A stretch of DNA of 64,000 nt from a bacterium. Lineage in GTDB: Bacteria; Bdellovibrionota_C; UBA2361; RFPC01. How positions within the stretch are numbered: position 1 is the stretch's first letter; every line of letters begins with the position of its first letter. The stretch covers positions 1 through 64,000 of the forward strand of contig JAUIIO010000009.1 in NCBI GenBank assembly GCA_030431715.1. The letters run 5' to 3'. Position numbers and translations under genes: made by a program. Shown here piece by piece: positions 62,838 through 64,000 of this stretch. The notes below the pieces were generated by a model. The model made no database searches. It was not told the origin of the DNA and saw only the letters and a list, made by a program, of their open reading frames with translations.

Positions 62838-64000
62838 ATGAAACATCCTGTAGCTATTCTTATTCCGATTTACAATGCTTTTCATGAGGCGTTTGGGTGT
62901 CTGCAAAGTGTTCGAGAACATACTTCCCCTGATGTTCCACTGCTTATTATCGATGATGGAAGTAGTGATGGGGAGTTTTCGCATTACCTTCAGGAGAGAT
63001 CATTTTCGGCTGATAATATTTCTCTTCTAAGAAATGATAATAACCTTGGTTTTGTGAAGACCGTAAACAGAGGGCTTGAGCAATTAAAGGAGTACGATGT
63101 GCTTCTTCTTAATAGCGATACTCTTGTTACAAGCGGTTGGTTAAATAAATTACAAGATGCTGCATATTCCAGAGACGGAGTAGGGACAGTCACCCCTCTT
63201 ACAAATAACGGGGTAGTAGCCTCTTTTCCTCACCACTATGAAGATAACTGTATTCCATCGGGATATACGCTTGAGCGTTTTGCGCAGCTCATTGAAGACG
63301 TATCTGAGCGAGAGCGCCCGGAGATTCCTTCCTGTGTTGGTTTCTGTGTCTATCTCAAACGAGAAATGCTTAATGTATGTGGTGTTCTTGATGAAGAGAC
63401 ATTTGAAAAAGGGTACGGTGAGGAAAACGATCTCTCAAGACGGATGCGAGCCTTTGGGTATGTCGACATTCTAGACGACGCTACATACGTCTACCACAAA
63501 GGCGAATGCTCCTTTGGTGAAGCAAAGGCGGATCTCGTTGAGGCTCATACGAAGATTTTACAGAAGCGTTACCCTGATTATTTTGAAGATGTGAGAAGAT
63601 TTCGAGCTCATAATCCACTACGTGAAGTTCATGCTCGTATTGAGCGTGTGCTCTTTGAGGACTGGGAGCGAGAGTACCCTCGTCGCATTCTACACATCCT
63701 TCATAATGGTCCCTTTAAGGCGTATCACTTTGAGCCCGGAGGAACTGAGCTGCAAGTAGCGCGGCTTATTGATGACAAAGACGAGTTCGCTCATTACTCA
63801 CTTGTGTACATGGATGAAACACTCTGTTTAACCGCTCATCTTCCCGGGTGGAAAAAAGAGTTTTTACTGCCGGTTGGACACATTTCATTAAAAGAGCTTT
63901 TAAGGCGAGATTTCTTTGAAATTGTACATGTGCATCACTTCACTCCCCACGTGCTGACAGGCCTTTCTGAAGCTCTGGCAGGGCACGGAAATTATTTTGT
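62838..64000 (+). CDS. Bifunctional GT2-GT4 glycosyltransferase, 5' part (runs off the window)
   Basis: An open frame of 387 codons starts at the ATG that follows the previous TAG with no gap and is still open at the right edge. Residues 1-235 are a GT2 domain (VAILIPIYNAFHEAFGCLQS, LLIIDDGSSDGE, VLLLNSDTLV, KGYGEENDLSRRMR). From about residue 275 a second, GT4-like domain begins (RILHILHNG, GGTELQVARL, IVHVHHFTPH). The GGTEL segment is a usual GT4 N-terminal motif. The layout parallels the GT2-GT4 enzyme at 31051-34113. Function beyond sugar transfer cannot be stated. Confidence 0.88.
   Translation, partial: MKHPVAILIPIYNAFHEAFGCLQSVREHTSPDVPLLIIDDGSSDGEFSHYLQERSFSADNISLLRNDNNLGFVKTVNRGLEQLKEYDVLLLNSDTLVTSGWLNKLQDAAYSRDGVGTVTPLTNNGVVASFPHHYEDNCIPSGYTLERFAQLIEDVSERERPEIPSCVGFCVYLKREMLNVCGVLDEETFEKGYGEENDLSRRMRAFGYVDILDDATYVYHKGECSFGEAKADLVEAHTKILQKRYPDYFEDVRRFRAHNPLREVHARIERVLFEDWEREYPRRILHILHNGPFKAYHFEPGGTELQVARLIDDKDEFAHYSLVYMDETLCLTAHLPGWKKEFLLPVGHISLKELLRRDFFEIVHVHHFTPHVLTGLSEALAGHGNYF

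Overview
The window is chromosomal DNA of a Gram-negative bacterium. Supporting features are a TonB-dependent receptor, a second outer-membrane barrel protein, lipid-linked glycan and ABC-type polysaccharide export genes, and a RegB/RegA two-component pair. Neither tRNA gene encodes its CCA end. A zinc-ribbon coiled-coil gene sits directly upstream of rnpB, an arrangement I associate with deltaproteobacteria-like lineages. I infer a proteobacterium in the broad sense, outside the enterobacteria; the sequence alone does not fix the genus or phylum.

Layout. 1-6.5 kb is housekeeping: the end of purM, a SpoIID-like gene, panC, a fatty acid desaturase, two poorly characterised genes and tRNA-Lys. 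6.7-13.3 kb is signalling: a CHASE hybrid histidine kinase, an odd Trp-periodic protein, ychF, and RegB/RegA with the quinone-binding GGxxNPF motif. 13.3-16.9 kb is a metal-linked outer-membrane pair: a Met/His-rich barrel protein and a ZnuD-like receptor with a His/Asp/Glu loop, whose start lies just behind a perfect 13-bp palindrome. 17-21.2 kb holds a WbpP-type epimerase, TadE/TadG-like proteins and a divergent TadZ-like ATPase. 21.2-21.9 kb is a tRNA(CAT) locus with an 87-bp direct repeat that copies the tRNA 3' end.

21.9 kb to the right edge is a large surface-glycan region. It is interrupted only by the zinc-ribbon gene and an rnpB with unusual stem expansions (29.6-30.9 kb). It encodes nucleotide-sugar enzymes, about eight glycosyltransferases (several very large and multidomain), four stand-alone methyltransferases, an SGNH/MBOAT acyl-transfer pair, a Wzx-like flippase and a Wzm/Wzt-like ABC exporter.

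How the genes may work together. A WbpA/TviB-type dehydrogenase, a WbpB-WbpD fusion, a WbpE-type aminotransferase and a WecB/WbpI-type 2-epimerase together match the known route to UDP-ManNAc3NAcA. A protein joining a class II glutamine amidotransferase to a WbpG-like sugar amidotransferase could then make the acetamidino derivative without a separate HisH/HisF pair. A second branch (RffA-type aminotransferase plus a formyltransferase) suggests an N-formylated 4-amino-4,6-dideoxyhexose. Fcl points to GDP-fucose. No certain Wzy polymerase or chain-length regulator is visible, and gmd and rmlAB are absent from the window.

The strongest candidates for something undescribed are the GATase II-WbpG fusion within this pathway, the palindromic operator or leaderless promoter of the ZnuD-like receptor, the Trp-periodic 213-residue protein, the duplicated eight-Cys secreted protein, the enlarged RNase P RNA and the tRNA-linked repeats.
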